NCBI RefSeq assembly: GCF_041154505.1
Contig: NZ_AP028672.1
Span: forward strand, 2,436,001 to 2,500,000
Origin: Acidovorax sp. A79
Lineage (GTDB): Bacteria; Pseudomonadota; Gammaproteobacteria; Burkholderiales; Burkholderiaceae_C
DNA length: 64,000 nt
Reading direction: 5' to 3'
Position numbers and translations under genes: made by a program. Positions 1-9,603 of this stretch are shown one piece after another; the stretch's first letter is position 1; each line of letters starts with the position of its first letter. The notes under the pieces are model-generated. The model was not told the origin of the DNA and ran no database searches. It saw nothing but the letters and a program-made list of their open reading frames with translations.

Positions 1-438
1 GCCTGCTACTTCCAGATGCGCGAGGACGATGTAGAGCGCGTGATTGCCCACCCCTTGTCCATGATCGGCTCGGACGGCCTGCCCCATGACGAGCGGCCGC
101 ATCCCCGCCTGTGGGGCGCCTTCCCGCGCGTGCTGGCCTGCTACTGGCGCGAGAAGGGCGTGCTGCGTCTGGAGGAAGCCATCCACAAGATGACCGGCCT
201 GTCGGCCCAACGCTTTCGCATCGGCGAGCGCGGGCGGCTGGAAGCCGGCTGCATGGCCGATATCGTGGTGTTCGACCCGGCGCGCGTGCGCGATACCGCG
301 AGCTACGAACAACCCGTGCAGTTCAGCGAGGGGATCGAACAGGTTTGGGTCAACGGCGTGCTGAGCTACACCGCGGCTGGTCGTGCCACGGGCGCGCGGG
401 CCGGGCGGTTCATCCGGCGTCAGGCACTACCGGCCTGA
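1..438 (+). CDS. D-aminoacylase / N-acyl-D-amino-acid deacylase family amidohydrolase, C-terminal part
   Basis: The reading frame is open from base 1, so the 5' part lies outside the window and only about 145 C-terminal residues are visible. The visible part has the end of an amidohydrolase barrel (HPLSMIGSDG, the region carrying the late metal or substrate aspartate) followed by the closing beta-sandwich segment (GRLEAGCMADIVVFDP, then VWVNGV). This ending is typical of N-acyl-D-amino-acid deacylases, which hydrolyse N-acyl-D-amino acids in the cytoplasm. The substrate cannot be judged from this fragment. The next gene is convergent. Confidence 0.8.
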   Translation, partial: ACYFQMREDDVERVIAHPLSMIGSDGLPHDERPHPRLWGAFPRVLACYWREKGVLRLEEAIHKMTGLSAQRFRIGERGRLEAGCMADIVVFDPARVRDTASYEQPVQFSEGIEQVWVNGVLSYTAAGRATGARAGRFIRRQALPA

Positions 439-592
439 AGGGGCGATTTGCCTGCGGGGCCTGGATCATCATCCATGCCCCCAGGAATTCCATCTTCTCC
501 TGCCGAGCCTGCCGTCAACCGCGTGCAGCTGTGGCACCAAGACCCAGGAGTTTCGCCGTCTGGGCGGACTTGCCTGCTGGCACAGTGATTCG

Positions 593-1237
593 TCAGCTCA
601 CGGCTGAGCGGGTCAGCAGCAGCCGGATGCCTGCGTACACGAAGACTCCAGCCAGCAGCGCATTGAATGCGCGATGGATGCGGGCGTATGCCGCACGTGC
701 CAACGGTGTCGAAAATGCCAGGGCATAGCCCATGAAGATACAAGCTCCGATGCCGGCGCAACACGCCACGACCGCCAGGGCATGGCTGCGTCCGGCGCCG
801 GCGGGCACGCCGAGAGCGACGATGGAAAGCCACACAAAGACGGCCTTGGGGTTGGTCATGTGCATCGCCAGGCCGCGCCGAAAAGCCTGGCGGTGGTCGC
901 CGCCCGTGGTGTCGGAGGCCTCGTGCAGGGCATTCGGCGTGAATGCGGCATGCGCCGCCTTCCAGGCCAGCCAGAGCATGTAGATGCCGCCCAGCACCTT
1001 CAGGACGAGCAAGGACCAGGAATAGCTGCGCATGAGTGCCGACATGCCCAGTGCAGCGGCCATACCCCAAAACACCGAGCCGAGGACCACCCCGGTAGCC
1101 AGGGCCATGGCACGCCTCCGTCCATGCGACATGGCGGCCGCCATGATCGCCAGATTGCTGGGGCCAGGGCTTGCAACACCAACTGTATAGGCCATGAGCG
1201 CCACCAGCAGGGCCGGGGACAGAAAACCTGCGTCCAT
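593..1237 (-). CDS. LysE/RhtB family amino-acid exporter
   Basis: A 214-residue inner-membrane protein with about six hydrophobic segments. The first helix is followed by SPGPSN, the form of the family's conserved PGP motif, and the middle carries the typical GxxYMLWLAWKA helix. The family exports amino acids or their derivatives by proton antiport; the substrate is not predictable. The ATG at 1237 was chosen because AGGAGG lies 9 bases upstream and the protein then begins at the usual place; a longer frame to 1309 lacks such a site. It is convergent with the amidohydrolase and has no obvious operon partner. Confidence 0.85.
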   Translation of the reverse strand: MDAGFLSPALLVALMAYTVGVASPGPSNLAIMAAAMSHGRRRAMALATGVVLGSVFWGMAAALGMSALMRSYSWSLLVLKVLGGIYMLWLAWKAAHAAFTPNALHEASDTTGGDHRQAFRRGLAMHMTNPKAVFVWLSIVALGVPAGAGRSHALAVVACCAGIGACIFMGYALAFSTPLARAAYARIHRAFNALLAGVFVYAGIRLLLTRSAVS

Positions 1238-1302
1238 GGAAGAGGCCTCCTGGAATGCACACCCCACCAAAGAGGAAAGCCGCTCACTGCAATGGCAGGG
1301 CA

Positions 1303-1335
1303 CAAACAAAAACGCCCACGGTAAAGTGGGCGTTT
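1303..1335 (-). terminator. Rho-independent terminator after tRNA-fMet
   Basis: A perfect 10-bp stem (1310-1319 with 1326-1335, arms AAACGCCCAC and GTGGGCGTTT) closes a six-base loop. Read leftward it is followed by a T-rich stretch (TTTTTGTTTG). It lies 25 bases beyond the tRNA 3' end, so it most likely ends the tRNA transcript. The stem ends in A/T pairs, so it could also act on rightward transcripts. Confidence 0.8.
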
Positions 1336-1360
1336 GCTGTGAGCGGAGACCGCTACATAT

Positions 1361-1437
<77 letters not shown>

Positions 1438-1448
1438 GTAAGAAATAA

Positions 1449-1454
1449 ATTATA
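1449..1454 (-). promoter_or_regulatory. Consensus -10 element for tRNA-fMet
   Basis: A perfect TATAAT on the minus strand lies 11 bases before the tRNA 5' end, in the short gap after rplQ. A start point near 1442 would give a very short precursor leader. No good -35 hexamer is visible at the right distance (best TTCGGC), so transcription may rely on the -10 element or on read-through from rplQ. Confidence 0.55.
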
Positions 1455-1459
1455 CCCTA

Positions 1460-1852
1460 TTATTCAGCTGCTGCCGAATTATTTTCGGTTTCTGCAGCAC
1501 GATCCACCAATTCAACCAGGGCCATGGGTGCATTGTCGCCCACACGGAAACCCATCTTGAGGATGCGGGTGTAGCCACCAGGACGCACCTTGAAGCGGGG
1601 GCCCAGGTCGTTGAACAGCTTGGTCACGCTGTCACGGTCGCGCAGGCGGTTGAAGGCCAGGCGGCGGTTGGCAACGGAGTCTTCCTTGGCCAGGGTGATC
1701 ATGGGTTCAATCACGCGGCGCAGTTCCTTGGCCTTGGGAACGGTGGTCTTGATGACTTCGTGCTCGATGAGCGAGTTCATCATGTTCTGCAGCATCGCAA
1801 GGCGGTGCGAGCTGGTGCGGTTGAGTTTGCGGAGGCCGTGACCGTGACGCAT
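1460..1852 (-). CDS. rplQ: 50S ribosomal protein L17
   Basis: A 130-residue protein with the full L17 sequence: the N-terminal [16 protein letters not shown] block, the central [17 protein letters not shown] helix and the [13 protein letters not shown] motif. The last 15 or so residues are an acidic, low-complexity tail, which varies in length in the family. It is the last gene of the alpha operon, 122 bases after rpoA, and a hairpin and a TATAAT lie in that gap. L17 sits near the exit tunnel of the large subunit. Confidence 0.98.
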   Translation of the reverse strand: MRHGHGLRKLNRTSSHRLAMLQNMMNSLIEHEVIKTTVPKAKELRRVIEPMITLAKEDSVANRRLAFNRLRDRDSVTKLFNDLGPRFKVRPGGYTRILKMGFRVGDNAPMALVELVDRAAETENNSAAAE

Positions 1853-1930
1853 GGTGCTTTTTCCTTATTTAAAATTAAATCAGGCAGCCGTGTAAGGTAC
1901 TGCCCGAGGCACTGTTCCCATCCAAGGGAA

Positions 1931-1963
1931 CCAAAAACCGGGTTCCCGCGATTCGGGGAACCC
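1931..1963 (-). terminator. Hairpin with T-tract between rpoA and rplQ
   Basis: An 8-bp stem (GGGTTCCC 1940-1947 with GGGAACCC 1956-1963) followed, in the direction of transcription, by GGTTTTTGG. It looks like a weak or partial terminator that could reduce rplQ expression relative to rpoA. A TATAAT on the minus strand at 1967-1972, just before the hairpin, lacks a convincing -35. Confidence 0.4.
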
Positions 1964-1974
1964 AGAATTATAAC

Positions 1975-2967
1975 TTAACGCTTGTCCAGACCGGCTGGTG
2001 GCCAGTTCTCAAGCTTCATGCCCAACGTGAGACCACGCGATGCGAGCACTTCCTTGATTTCGTTGAGCGACTTGCGACCCAGGTTAGGCGTCTTGAGCAG
2101 CTCGTTCTCGGTGCGCTGGATCAGGTCACCGATGTAGTAGATGTTCTCGGCCTTCAGGCAGTTGGCGGAACGCACGGTCAGTTCCAGCTCGTCCACAGGA
2201 CGCAGCAGGATCGGATCGAACGTGGCATTGCCGCGCGGGCCTGCCGGTGCGTCGAACGCAGCCAGCTCGCCACCTTCCAGCTGCGCGAACACCGCCAGCT
2301 GTTCCACCAGGATCTTGGCCGACGCGCGCACTGCGTCTTCGGCAGTGATGGCACCATTGGTCTCGATCTCGACAACCAGCTTGTCCAGGTCGGTACGCTG
2401 CTCCACGCGGGCGCTTTCCACCGTGTAGCTCACGCGCTTCACAGGGGAGAACGATGCATCCAGCACGATCCGGCCAATCGACTTGGTCGACTCGTCGGCA
2501 TAGCGGCGCAGGCTGCCGGGCACGTAGCCACGGCCCTTCTCGACCTTGATCTGCATGTCCAGCTTGCCGCCGGCCGACAGATTCGCGATCACGTGGTCAG
2601 GGTTGACGATTTCCACGTCGTGAGGGGTCTGGATATCGCGTGCGGTAACCACACCTTCGCCATCCTTGCGCAGGCTCAGCGTGACTTCATCACGGTTGTG
2701 GAGCTTGAACACCACGCCCTTGAGGTTCAACAGGATGTTGACCACATCTTCCTGAACGCCGTCAATGGACGAGTACTCATGCAGAACGCCTGCAATGGTG
2801 ACTTCCGTCGCTGCGTAACCCACCATGGACGAGAGCAGGACACGCCGAATGGCGTTACCCAGCGTGTGGCCGTACCCACGCTCGAACGGCTCCAGCGCGA
2901 CCTTGGCACGGTTGTGGCCAAGCTGCTCGACATTGATCGCCTTGGGTTTCAGCAAATTGGTTTGCAT
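1975..2967 (-). CDS. rpoA: DNA-directed RNA polymerase subunit alpha
   Basis: A 330-residue protein of usual length. Residues 1-235 form the dimerising N-terminal domain ([21 protein letters not shown] is the assembly core, split here only for naming). Residues 250-330 form the C-terminal domain, with the helix-hairpin-helix stretch around [21 protein letters not shown] and the [14 protein letters not shown] helix that contacts DNA and activators. It lies in the alpha operon between rpsD and rplQ, with a 112-base gap before it that carries a strong stem-loop. The start is ATG with a GAGG element a few bases upstream. Confidence 0.98.
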   Translation of the reverse strand: MQTNLLKPKAINVEQLGHNRAKVALEPFERGYGHTLGNAIRRVLLSSMVGYAATEVTIAGVLHEYSSIDGVQEDVVNILLNLKGVVFKLHNRDEVTLSLRKDGEGVVTARDIQTPHDVEIVNPDHVIANLSAGGKLDMQIKVEKGRGYVPGSLRRYADESTKSIGRIVLDASFSPVKRVSYTVESARVEQRTDLDKLVVEIETNGAITAEDAVRASAKILVEQLAVFAQLEGGELAAFDAPAGPRGNATFDPILLRPVDELELTVRSANCLKAENIYYIGDLIQRTENELLKTPNLGRKSLNEIKEVLASRGLTLGMKLENWPPAGLDKR

Positions 2968-3021
2968 TCAGACTTCCTCTCAATACCCCCAGCTCGTTAC
3001 ACCGGTAAGGCTGGTGAAGCG

Positions 3022-3049
3022 CCTAAACCGCGATGCCTCGCGGTTCAGG
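3022..3049 (-). other. Strong 12-bp stem-loop between rpsD and rpoA
   Basis: On the transcript the arms CCTGAACCGCGA and TCGCGGTTTAGG pair over 12 positions (one G-U) around a four-base loop. No U-tract follows, so it is not a standard terminator. It could be an RNase processing site, a stabiliser of the rpoA message or a protein-binding site. Confidence 0.45.
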
Positions 3050-3079
3050 GACGGTTTTCTTGAAATATGTACCGAGCGA

Positions 3080-3703
3080 TTAGCGCGAGTACAACTCAAC
3101 GATCAGGGATTCGTTGATGTCGGCGCCAAACTCATCACGGTCCGGCACCTTCTTGAAGATGCCTTCGGCCTTCTCGGCGTTCACTTCCACCCACGCAGGC
3201 ATGCCGACCTGGGCAGCCAATTGCAGGGCTTCAACAATGCGGTTCTGCTTCTTGGACTTTTCACGCACGGCCACCACATCGCCCGTCTTCACGAGGTAGG
3301 ACGCGATGTTCACGGACTTGCCGTTCACCGTGATCGCCTTGTGCGAGACCAGCTGGCGCGCTTCGGCGCGGGTCGAGCCGAAGCCCATGCGGTACACCAC
3401 GTTGTCGAGACGGGATTCCAGCAGGAACAGCAGGTTGGCGCCGGTATTGCCCTTCTTGCCTTCGGCGGCTTCGAAGTAGCGGCGGAACTGCTTTTCCAGC
3501 ACGCCGTACATGCGCTTGACCTTCTGCTTTTCACGCAGTTGCAGGCCGTAGTCGGACGTGCGGGCACCGGAGGTGCGGCCGTGCTGGCCTGGCTTGGAGT
3601 CGAACTTGGACTTGTCGGCAATCGAGCGACGTGCGCTCTTGAGGAACAGGTCCGTGCCTTCACGGCGGGAGAGTTTGGCCTTGGGGCCGAGGTAACGTGC
3701 CAC
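3080..3703 (-). CDS. rpsD: 30S ribosomal protein S4
   Basis: A 207-residue S4 protein starting [16 protein letters not shown], with the S4 RNA-binding domain around residues 95-160 ([14 protein letters not shown], then [14 protein letters not shown] strand). The start codon is GTG at 3703, preceded by AAAGGAAG, and no in-frame ATG fits. S4 starts small-subunit assembly on 16S rRNA; in E. coli it also represses the alpha operon. It is followed by a 112-base gap before rpoA and preceded by a hairpin-rich gap after rpsK. Confidence 0.98.
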   Translation of the reverse strand: MARYLGPKAKLSRREGTDLFLKSARRSIADKSKFDSKPGQHGRTSGARTSDYGLQLREKQKVKRMYGVLEKQFRRYFEAAEGKKGNTGANLLFLLESRLDNVVYRMGFGSTRAEARQLVSHKAITVNGKSVNIASYLVKTGDVVAVREKSKKQNRIVEALQLAAQVGMPAWVEVNAEKAEGIFKKVPDRDEFGADINESLIVELYSR

Positions 3704-3726
3704 TTGAGCTTCCTTTGTGTCATCTA

Positions 3727-3777
3727 CCGCAAACCATTGCGGGAGCCGCCTGAGGCGCTTGCGCGTTCACAGGCGGC
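3727..3777 (-). other. Two hairpins in the rpsK-rpsD gap
   Basis: In the direction of transcription an 8-bp stem (GCCGCCTG 3745-3752 with CAGGCGGC 3770-3777) comes first and is followed by a 6-bp stem (CCGCAA 3727-3732 with TTGCGG 3737-3742). Neither is followed by a run of U. They may be processing or regulatory structures before rpsD; no known element was recognised. Confidence 0.35.
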
Positions 3778-3795
3778 GGTGGGCTTAGAGAGAGA

Positions 3796-4200
3796 TTAGA
3801 TACGACGGCGCTTTTGAGGGCGGCAGCCGTTGTGAGGCACGGGGGTCACATCGGAGATGGACGTGATGCGAATGCCCAGGGCGCCCAGAGCACGCACCGA
3901 GGATTCACGCCCTGGGCCAGGACCCTTGATTTCAACGTCAAGGTTCTTGATGCCTTGGTCGATGGCAGCGCGGCCAGCCACTTCCGAAGCTACTTGGGCT
4001 GCGAAGGGAGTGGACTTGCGCGAGCCCTTGAAACCTTGGCCACCGGACGATGCCCACGACAGGGCATTGCCCTGGCGATCGGTGATCGTGATGATGGTGT
4101 TGTTGAACGAGGCGTGCACGTGTGCAATGCCGTCCGAAACATTCTTCCGGACCTTCTTGCGAACGCGCTGAGCTGCGTTATTGGCAGGAGACTTAGCCAT
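3796..4200 (-). CDS. rpsK: 30S ribosomal protein S11
   Basis: A 134-residue S11. Conserved blocks include [20 protein letters not shown], the [19 protein letters not shown] loop and the C-terminal [17 protein letters not shown] tail. The protein binds the 690 loop of 16S rRNA on the subunit platform. It lies 18 bases downstream of rpsM with a normal ATG start, in the conserved order rpsM-rpsK-rpsD-rpoA. Confidence 0.98.
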   Translation of the reverse strand: MAKSPANNAAQRVRKKVRKNVSDGIAHVHASFNNTIITITDRQGNALSWASSGGQGFKGSRKSTPFAAQVASEVAGRAAIDQGIKNLDVEIKGPGPGRESSVRALGALGIRITSISDVTPVPHNGCRPQKRRRI

Positions 4201-4218
4201 GATGATCTTTCAATCTCT

Positions 4219-4584
4219 TTATTTCTTCAGTGCAGCTGCACCCTTGCGCGGACCCTTGCGAGTGCGTGCATTGGTACGGGTGCGCTGACCACGCATTGGC
4301 AGACCGCGGCGATGGCGGAAGCCACGATAGCAGCCGATGTCCATCAAGCGCTTGATGTTCATCGTGGTTTCGCGGCGCAGGTCACCTTCAATGGTGAACT
4401 GCTCGATTTGCTCGCGAATTTTTTCCAGATCACCATCCGTCAGATCCTTGATCTTCTTGGAGTAAGCGATACCAGTTGCTTCGCAGATCTTGCGAGCGCG
4501 GGTGCGACCAATGCCAAAAATGGCGGTCAAACCGATTTCCGCGTGCTTGTGCGGCGGAATGTTAATGCCAGCGATACGTGCCAT
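4219..4584 (-). CDS. rpsM: 30S ribosomal protein S13
   Basis: A 121-residue S13 with the N-terminal [19 protein letters not shown] block, the helix-two-turn-helix region and the basic C-terminal tail containing [19 protein letters not shown], which reaches the P-site tRNA. S13 sits in the head of the small subunit and helps form bridges to the large subunit. It follows rpmJ by 23 bases and opens the alpha part of the operon. In E. coli the S4 repressor acts just upstream of this gene; no pseudoknot was identified here by eye. Confidence 0.98.
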   Translation of the reverse strand: MARIAGINIPPHKHAEIGLTAIFGIGRTRARKICEATGIAYSKKIKDLTDGDLEKIREQIEQFTIEGDLRRETTMNIKRLMDIGCYRGFRHRRGLPMRGQRTRTNARTRKGPRKGAAALKK

Positions 4585-4607
4585 ATGCGTCCTCTAATAC
4601 TTTCCAA

Positions 4608-4721
4608 TCAACCTTGGCGCTGCTTGTGACGCAGATCCGTGCAGATCACGCGCACCACACCCTTGCGGCGGATGATCTTGCAGTTGCGGCAGATTTTTTT
4701 GACCGAAGCCGAAACTCTCAT
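4608..4721 (-). CDS. rpmJ: 50S ribosomal protein L36 (zinc-ribbon form)
   Basis: A 37-residue protein beginning [20 protein letters not shown]. It has the complete zinc-binding set Cys11, Cys14, Cys27 and His32, so it is the zinc-containing form. The ATG at 4721 has AGGAG seven bases upstream. It sits between secY and rpsM, its usual place in the spc/alpha junction. L36 is a small late-assembly protein of the large subunit. Confidence 0.97.
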   Translation of the reverse strand: MRVSASVKKICRNCKIIRRKGVVRVICTDLRHKQRQG

Positions 4722-4870
4722 TGCATTCTCCTAAAACTTTTCCATCCGTCCCGGCTGTTTCGCACGGAACACAATTTGTGCCCGCGAAAAATCGTGGGGC
4801 GCCAACTCAACCGATATCCAGTTCTGCAGGCAGTCGCCGCTACGCGACCAACTGCCTTCCTTCATCATCA

Positions 4871-6190
4871 TCAACCGCCTGCGTTGCCCTTGAAATTCGC
4901 TTTCTTGAGCAGCGATTCGTACTGTTGCGACATCATGTAGTTCTGAACCTGGGCCATGAAGTCCATTGTCACCACCACAATGATCAGCAGCGATGTCCCA
5001 CCAAAGTAGAACGGAACGTTGTACTTCAAGATCAGGAACTCTGGCAGCAAGCACACGAAGGTGATGTACACAGCGCCTGCCAAGGTCAGGCGAACCAGGA
5101 TCTTGTCGATATAACGGGCCGTCTGCTCACCGGGCCGGATGCCTGGGATGAACGCACCGCTCTTCTTCAGGTTATCTGCAGTCTCACGGCTGTTGAACAC
5201 CAGTGCCGTATAGAAGAAGCAGAAGAACACAATCGCGGCAGCGTAGAACATCACATAGATGGGCTGACCAGGAGTCAACGCACCCGAGATGTCCTTCAAC
5301 CAGCGCATCGACTCGCCTGCACTGAACCAGTTCACCACCGTGGCGGGCAACAGGATGATCGACGAAGCAAAGATCGGAGGAATCACGCCAGCCATGTTCA
5401 GCTTGAGGGGCAAGTGCGACGACTGACCGCCGTAGACCTTGTTACCTACCTGCCGACGGGCGTAGTTCACCAGAATCTTGCGCTGACCACGCTCCACAAA
5501 CACCACGAAGTAGGTCACCAGACCGACCACGAGGACGATGAAGATGGCGGCCAGGATGCTCATGGCACCCGTACGAACCAGTTCAAGGAGACCACCGATG
5601 GAACTGGGCAATCCGGCTGCGATACCTGCAAAGATCAGGATCGAGATACCGTTGCCCAAACCACGTTCAGTGATCTGCTCACCCAGCCACATCAGGAACA
5701 TCGTGCCGGCGGTCAGGCTGACGACGGCGGTCATGCGGAACCCGAAACCAGGGCTCAGCACCAGGCCTGCGGAGCTTTCCAGCGCGACGGCAATACCCAG
5801 CGACTGGAACAGAGCCAGGCCCAACGTTCCGTAGCGGGTGTACTGCGTGATCTTCCTGCGACCGGCTTCGCCTTCCTTCTTCAACTGCTCGAACGTGGGA
5901 ATCACGTAAGTCATCAGCTGCATGATGATCGATGCCGAGATGTACGGCATGATCCCCAGAGCGAAGACCGTGAAACGCGACAGCGCACCACCCGAGAACA
6001 TGTTGAACAGGTTCAGGATGCCGCCTTGCTGGCCACTGAACAGCTGCTGGAGTTGGGCTGGATCGATACCAGGCACAGGGATATGAGCCCCTATGCGATA
6101 CACGACCAGCGCAAGCAACAGAAAAACCAGACGGCGACGCAGGTCGCCGAACTTGCCGGTCTTTGCAATTTGAGCTGCGCTAGTAGCCAC
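4871..6190 (-). CDS. secY: Preprotein translocase channel subunit SecY
   Basis: A 439-residue inner-membrane protein with ten predicted membrane helices. Recognisable blocks are the plug and pore region after helix 1 ([12 protein letters not shown]), [14 protein letters not shown], the cytoplasmic loop [19 protein letters not shown] and the C-terminal [11 protein letters not shown] region that contacts SecA and the ribosome. It forms the SecYEG channel for secreted and membrane proteins. The start is GTG at 6190 with GGAAGG seven bases before it. It follows rplO by 24 bases. A 149-base non-coding gap separates it from rpmJ, where infA lies in some relatives. Confidence 0.98.
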   Translation of the reverse strand: MATSAAQIAKTGKFGDLRRRLVFLLLALVVYRIGAHIPVPGIDPAQLQQLFSGQQGGILNLFNMFSGGALSRFTVFALGIMPYISASIIMQLMTYVIPTFEQLKKEGEAGRRKITQYTRYGTLGLALFQSLGIAVALESSAGLVLSPGFGFRMTAVVSLTAGTMFLMWLGEQITERGLGNGISILIFAGIAAGLPSSIGGLLELVRTGAMSILAAIFIVLVVGLVTYFVVFVERGQRKILVNYARRQVGNKVYGGQSSHLPLKLNMAGVIPPIFASSIILLPATVVNWFSAGESMRWLKDISGALTPGQPIYVMFYAAAIVFFCFFYTALVFNSRETADNLKKSGAFIPGIRPGEQTARYIDKILVRLTLAGAVYITFVCLLPEFLILKYNVPFYFGGTSLLIIVVVTMDFMAQVQNYMMSQQYESLLKKANFKGNAGG

Positions 6191-6214
6191 AGATGCCTTC
6201 CTTCAGAGCCACAC

Positions 6215-6646
6215 TCAGGCGACGCTGCCGCCAGCAGCTTCGATCGCTGCCTTGGCACCTGCCGTAGCGCCCACGCCATTGAGCTTGACAGCCTTGGTGA
6301 GGGAACCGCTCTTGATGACCTTGACCACCTTGGCCAGCTCGCCCACGAGGCCAGCTTGCTTGAGTGCCAGCACGTCCACTTCGGCCAGGCCGAGCTGATC
6401 GAGCGCCGTCAGCGTCACTTCTGCATTGAACTTGAGCAGGTGCGACTTGAAGCCGCGCTTGGGCAAGCGACGTTGCAGAGGCATTTGACCGCCTTCGAAG
6501 CCCACCTTGTGGTAGCCACCGGCGCGCGACTTCTGACCCTTGTGACCACGGCCAGCGGTCTTGCCCAGGCCGGAGCCGATACCACGGCCTACACGGCGCT
6601 TGGCATGCTTGGCACCGTCTGCGGGCTTGATGCTATTGAGTTCCAT
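6215..6646 (-). CDS. rplO: 50S ribosomal protein L15
   Basis: A 143-residue L15. The basic, glycine-rich N-terminal arm ([19 protein letters not shown], then [27 protein letters not shown]) threads into 23S rRNA, and the globular C-terminal half is present. It lies 10 bases after rpmD and 24 bases before secY, the invariant order of the spc operon. Confidence 0.98.
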   Translation of the reverse strand: MELNSIKPADGAKHAKRRVGRGIGSGLGKTAGRGHKGQKSRAGGYHKVGFEGGQMPLQRRLPKRGFKSHLLKFNAEVTLTALDQLGLAEVDVLALKQAGLVGELAKVVKVIKSGSLTKAVKLNGVGATAGAKAAIEAAGGSVA

Positions 6647-6656
6647 GATCTATCTC

Positions 6657-6839
6657 TCAGAGGACTTTGACCAGATAGCTGATCTTGTTAATCATGCCGC
6701 GCACTTCGGGCGAGTCCTGCAGTTCGCTCACGCTGTTGAGCTTGCGCAGGCCCAGGCCACGGACGGTGGCGCGGTGCGATTCCTTGGTGCCGATAGGGCT
6801 GCGCACCAATTGAATCTTGACGGTTTGTTGCGTTGTCAT
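6657..6839 (-). CDS. rpmD: 50S ribosomal protein L30
   Basis: A 60-residue L30 with the family pattern [29 protein letters not shown] and the following strand [15 protein letters not shown]30 is a small surface protein of the large subunit and is absent from some bacterial lineages, so its presence fits proteobacteria. It lies 14 bases after rpsE and 10 before rplO. Confidence 0.97.
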   Translation of the reverse strand: MTTQQTVKIQLVRSPIGTKESHRATVRGLGLRKLNSVSELQDSPEVRGMINKISYLVKVL

Positions 6840-6853
6840 TTTCAGGCTCCGAT

Positions 6854-7372
6854 TCAGGCGAAGATGTCTTCGACCGTCTTGCCGCGCTTGGCTGCCACAT
6901 TCGACGGAGTGGTCGAATTGACGAGCGCATCAAAAGTGGCACGGACCATGTTGTAGGGGTTGGAGGAACCATGGCTCTTGGCCACGATGTCCGTCACGCC
7001 CAGCACTTCGAAAACGGCGCGCATGGGGCCGCCAGCAATGATGCCGGTACCCTTGGGAGCGGGAGCCATCATCACGACAGCAGCGCCATGGTGGCCCGTC
7101 ACGTTGTGGTAGATGGTGCCGTTCTTGAGCGATACCTTGACCATGTTGCGGCGGGCTTCTTCCATCGCCTTTTGCACGGCAGCAGGCACTTCCTTGGACT
7201 TGCCCTTGCCCATGCCAACACGGCCGTCACCGTCGCCAACCACCGTCAGTGCGGCGAAGCCGAGGATACGGCCGCCCTTCACGACTTTGGTCACGCGGTT
7301 GACCGCGATCATTTTTTCGCGCAGACCGTCGTCCTGACCTTCGCTCTGCACTTTGGGTTGAAATTTAGCCAT
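6854..7372 (-). CDS. rpsE: 30S ribosomal protein S5
   Basis: A 172-residue S5 with the double-stranded-RNA-binding-like N-terminal domain ([19 protein letters not shown], then [20 protein letters not shown]) and the C-terminal domain with [20 protein letters not shown]5 affects translational accuracy with S4 and S12. It lies 16 bases after rplR and 14 before rpmD in the spc operon, with a standard ATG. Confidence 0.98.
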   Translation of the reverse strand: MAKFQPKVQSEGQDDGLREKMIAVNRVTKVVKGGRILGFAALTVVGDGDGRVGMGKGKSKEVPAAVQKAMEEARRNMVKVSLKNGTIYHNVTGHHGAAVVMMAPAPKGTGIIAGGPMRAVFEVLGVTDIVAKSHGSSNPYNMVRATFDALVNSTTPSNVAAKRGKTVEDIFA

Positions 7373-7388
7373 TTTTTATTCGCTCCGC

Positions 7389-7754
7389 TTAGAACTGCAG
7401 GCCGGCTTCACGGGCTGCGTCGGCCAGGGCCTTGACGCGACCGTGGTAGGCAAAGCCTGCGCGATCAAATGCAACCTTCTCGACACCCGCAGCCTTCGCT
7501 TTTTCAGCGATGCGCTTGCCGATGATCTGGGCTGCAGCGGCATTGCCACCCTTGCCCGAACCGCCGAGCGACTTGCGCACGTCGGCTTCTGCCGTCGATG
7601 CACTTGCCAGCACCTTGCTGCCATCGCCGGAGATCACACTGGCGTAGATATGGAGGTTCGTACGGTTCACGGTGAGACGCGCCACGCCTTGCTGTGCAAT
7701 GCGGATGCGGGTCTGGCGCGAACGACGAAGACGCTGCTCTTTCTTGGTCAACAT
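7389..7754 (-). CDS. rplR: 50S ribosomal protein L18
   Basis: A 121-residue L18. The N-terminal basic arm ([16 protein letters not shown]) and the conserved C-terminal block ([19 protein letters not shown], then [19 protein letters not shown]) are intact. L18 carries 5S rRNA into the large subunit with L5 and L25. It lies 11 bases after rplF. Confidence 0.98.
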   Translation of the reverse strand: MLTKKEQRLRRSRQTRIRIAQQGVARLTVNRTNLHIYASVISGDGSKVLASASTAEADVRKSLGGSGKGGNAAAAQIIGKRIAEKAKAAGVEKVAFDRAGFAYHGRVKALADAAREAGLQF

Positions 7755-7765
7755 GTTGCAGCTCC

Positions 7766-8299
7766 TTATTTCTTCTTGGTCTCTTTGATCGTGATCTTTT
7801 CGTCCGCATAGCGGATACCCTTGCCCTTGTAGGGCTCGGGTGGACGAACAGCACGGATCTCAGCAGCGATTTGCCCCACACGCTGGCGGTCAGCACCCTT
7901 GATCACCACTTCCGTGGGCGTGGGGGTTGCGACCGTAATGCCAGCGGGCATTTCGATATTGACCGGGTGCGAATAGCCCACAGCCAGGTTCAGCTTGGAA
8001 CCGGAAGCAGCAGCCTTGTAACCCACACCCACCAGGCTCAGCTTCTTTTCAAAGCCCTTGCTGACACCGACCACCATGTTGTTGACCAACTGGCGAATCG
8101 TGCCGCTCATGGCATTGGCTTCGCGGGAGTCGTTGACAGGCGCAAAGCTCAGCTTGCCTTCATTGCTCGACACCTTCACCAGCACATTCTGTGCGAGCGA
8201 GAGGGCGCCACCAGAACCCTTGACAGAGATCTGGTCATCTTTCACGGACACATCCACGCCAGCGGGGATGGTCACGGGCATTTTTCCTACTCGGGACAT
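7766..8299 (-). CDS. rplF: 50S ribosomal protein L6
   Basis: A 177-residue L6 with the two repeated alpha-beta domains. The signature near the C-terminus ([16 protein letters not shown]) is intact. L6 lies near the factor-binding site of the large subunit. It follows rpsH by 25 bases and precedes rplR by 11. Confidence 0.98.
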   Translation of the reverse strand: MSRVGKMPVTIPAGVDVSVKDDQISVKGSGGALSLAQNVLVKVSSNEGKLSFAPVNDSREANAMSGTIRQLVNNMVVGVSKGFEKKLSLVGVGYKAAASGSKLNLAVGYSHPVNIEMPAGITVATPTPTEVVIKGADRQRVGQIAAEIRAVRPPEPYKGKGIRYADEKITIKETKKK

Positions 8300-8324
8300 T
8301 TCAGTTTCTCCTCAATGCCGCGGG

Positions 8325-8720
8325 TTAGGCCACGTAGCAGAGCACTTCGCCACCGACACCGGTAGCGCGCGCCTTGCGATCGGTCATCACGCCCTTGGGC
8401 GTCGTGACAATTGCCACACCCAGACCGTTCATGACTTGTGGAATGGAATCACGGCCTTTGTAGACACGCAGTCCGGGGCGGCTGACGCGCTCGATGCGCT
8501 CAATCACGGGACGGCCTGCGTAGTACTTCAGGGCAATTTCGAGTTCCGACTTGCCAGCTTCGGTTTTCACCTGGAAGCCGTCGATATAACCTTCGTCCTT
8601 CAGCACCTGGGCGATGGCAATCTTCACTTTGGAAGAAGGCACCAGAACCGTGGCCTTGGCGACCATCTGTGCATTACGGATGCGGGTCAGCAAGTCAGCG
8701 ATGGGATCACTCATGCTCAT
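8325..8720 (-). CDS. rpsH: 30S ribosomal protein S8
   Basis: A 131-residue S8 beginning [18 protein letters not shown], as in E. coli, with the C-terminal block [23 protein letters not shown]8 binds 16S helix 21 and in E. coli also represses the spc operon by binding the rplE start region; whether that holds here was not tested. It follows rpsN by 20 bases. A second in-frame ATG at 8714 is less likely as the start. Confidence 0.98.
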   Translation of the reverse strand: MSMSDPIADLLTRIRNAQMVAKATVLVPSSKVKIAIAQVLKDEGYIDGFQVKTEAGKSELEIALKYYAGRPVIERIERVSRPGLRVYKGRDSIPQVMNGLGVAIVTTPKGVMTDRKARATGVGGEVLCYVA

Positions 8721-8740
8721 GTTTAATCTCTCCTGCCTGC

Positions 8741-9046
8741 TTACCAGCTGGCCTTGGTGACACCAGGGATGTCGCCTGCAAAAGCCAGTTCACGGATCTT
8801 GGCGCGAGCCAGACCGAATTGACGGAAGGTGCCGCGAGGACGACCGGTGATTTCGCAACGGTTGCGCTGACGCGTCGGGTTGGCATTGCGGGGGAGCTTT
8901 TGCAGGCCCAGGCGGGCTGCATCGCGCTCTTCGTCGCTGCGCTTGGCATCGCCAGCGATTGCCTTCAGTTCCGCATACTTGGTTGCGTACTTGGCTGCCA
9001 GTTTTTCGCGCTTCAGTTCGCGCTGGATCAAAGCTACTTTAGCCAT
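8741..9046 (-). CDS. rpsN: 30S ribosomal protein S14 (zinc-free form)
   Basis: A 101-residue S14 of the long form. It has only one cysteine (in [21 protein letters not shown]), so it lacks the zinc ribbon of the short form. It binds in the small-subunit head. It lies 8 bases after rplE and 20 before rpsH. Confidence 0.98.
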   Translation of the reverse strand: MAKVALIQRELKREKLAAKYATKYAELKAIAGDAKRSDEERDAARLGLQKLPRNANPTRQRNRCEITGRPRGTFRQFGLARAKIRELAFAGDIPGVTKASW

Positions 9047-9054
9047 GCTTCGCC

Positions 9055-9594
9055 TCAGTTCTTGAACGGGAAACGGAAACCAGCGAGGAGAGCCTTGGCT
9101 TCTTCGTCCGACTTGGCCGTCGTGGTGATGCTGATATTGAGACCGCGCAAGGCATCCACCTTGTCGTACTCGATTTCAGGGAAAATGATCTGTTCCTTGA
9201 CGCCGATGTTGTAGTTGCCACGGCCGTCGAAAGCGCGGCCGGAGATACCACGGAAGTCACGAACGCGGGGCAGAGCCACGGTCACGAAACGGTCCAGGAA
9301 CTCATACATCTGCACGCCGCGCAGCGTGACCATGCAACCGATGGCCTGGCCTTCGCGGATCTTGAAACCGGCGATAGCCTTCTTGGCCTTGGTCACCACG
9401 GGCTTCTGACCAGCAATCTTGGTCAGGTCGGCCACGGCGTTGTCCATCACCTTCTTGTCCGAGACTGCCTCGCTCACGCCCATGTTCAGGGTGATCTTGG
9501 TCAGACGGGGAACCTGCATCGGCGAGGTGTATCCGAACTGCTTGGTCAGTTCGGGAGCGATCTTGTCGCGGTAAATTTCTTGGAGTCGTGCCAT
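9055..9594 (-). CDS. rplE: 50S ribosomal protein L5
   Basis: A 179-residue L5. The conserved blocks [37 protein letters not shown] and [18 protein letters not shown] are all present. L5 binds 5S rRNA and contacts the P-site tRNA. It lies 9 bases after rplX and 8 before rpsN. Confidence 0.98.
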   Translation of the reverse strand: MARLQEIYRDKIAPELTKQFGYTSPMQVPRLTKITLNMGVSEAVSDKKVMDNAVADLTKIAGQKPVVTKAKKAIAGFKIREGQAIGCMVTLRGVQMYEFLDRFVTVALPRVRDFRGISGRAFDGRGNYNIGVKEQIIFPEIEYDKVDALRGLNISITTTAKSDEEAKALLAGFRFPFKN

Positions 9595-9603
9595 GTTTAC
9601 CCC

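Noticed and set aside
4722..4870. Search for an infA gene in this gap
   Set aside because: No frame of about 72 codons with IF1 motifs exists on either strand.
4721..6670. Open frame of 649 codons on the plus strand opposite secY and rplO
   Set aside because: It lies antisense to clearly recognised genes, has a low-complexity His/Gln/Arg-rich product and no start signal.
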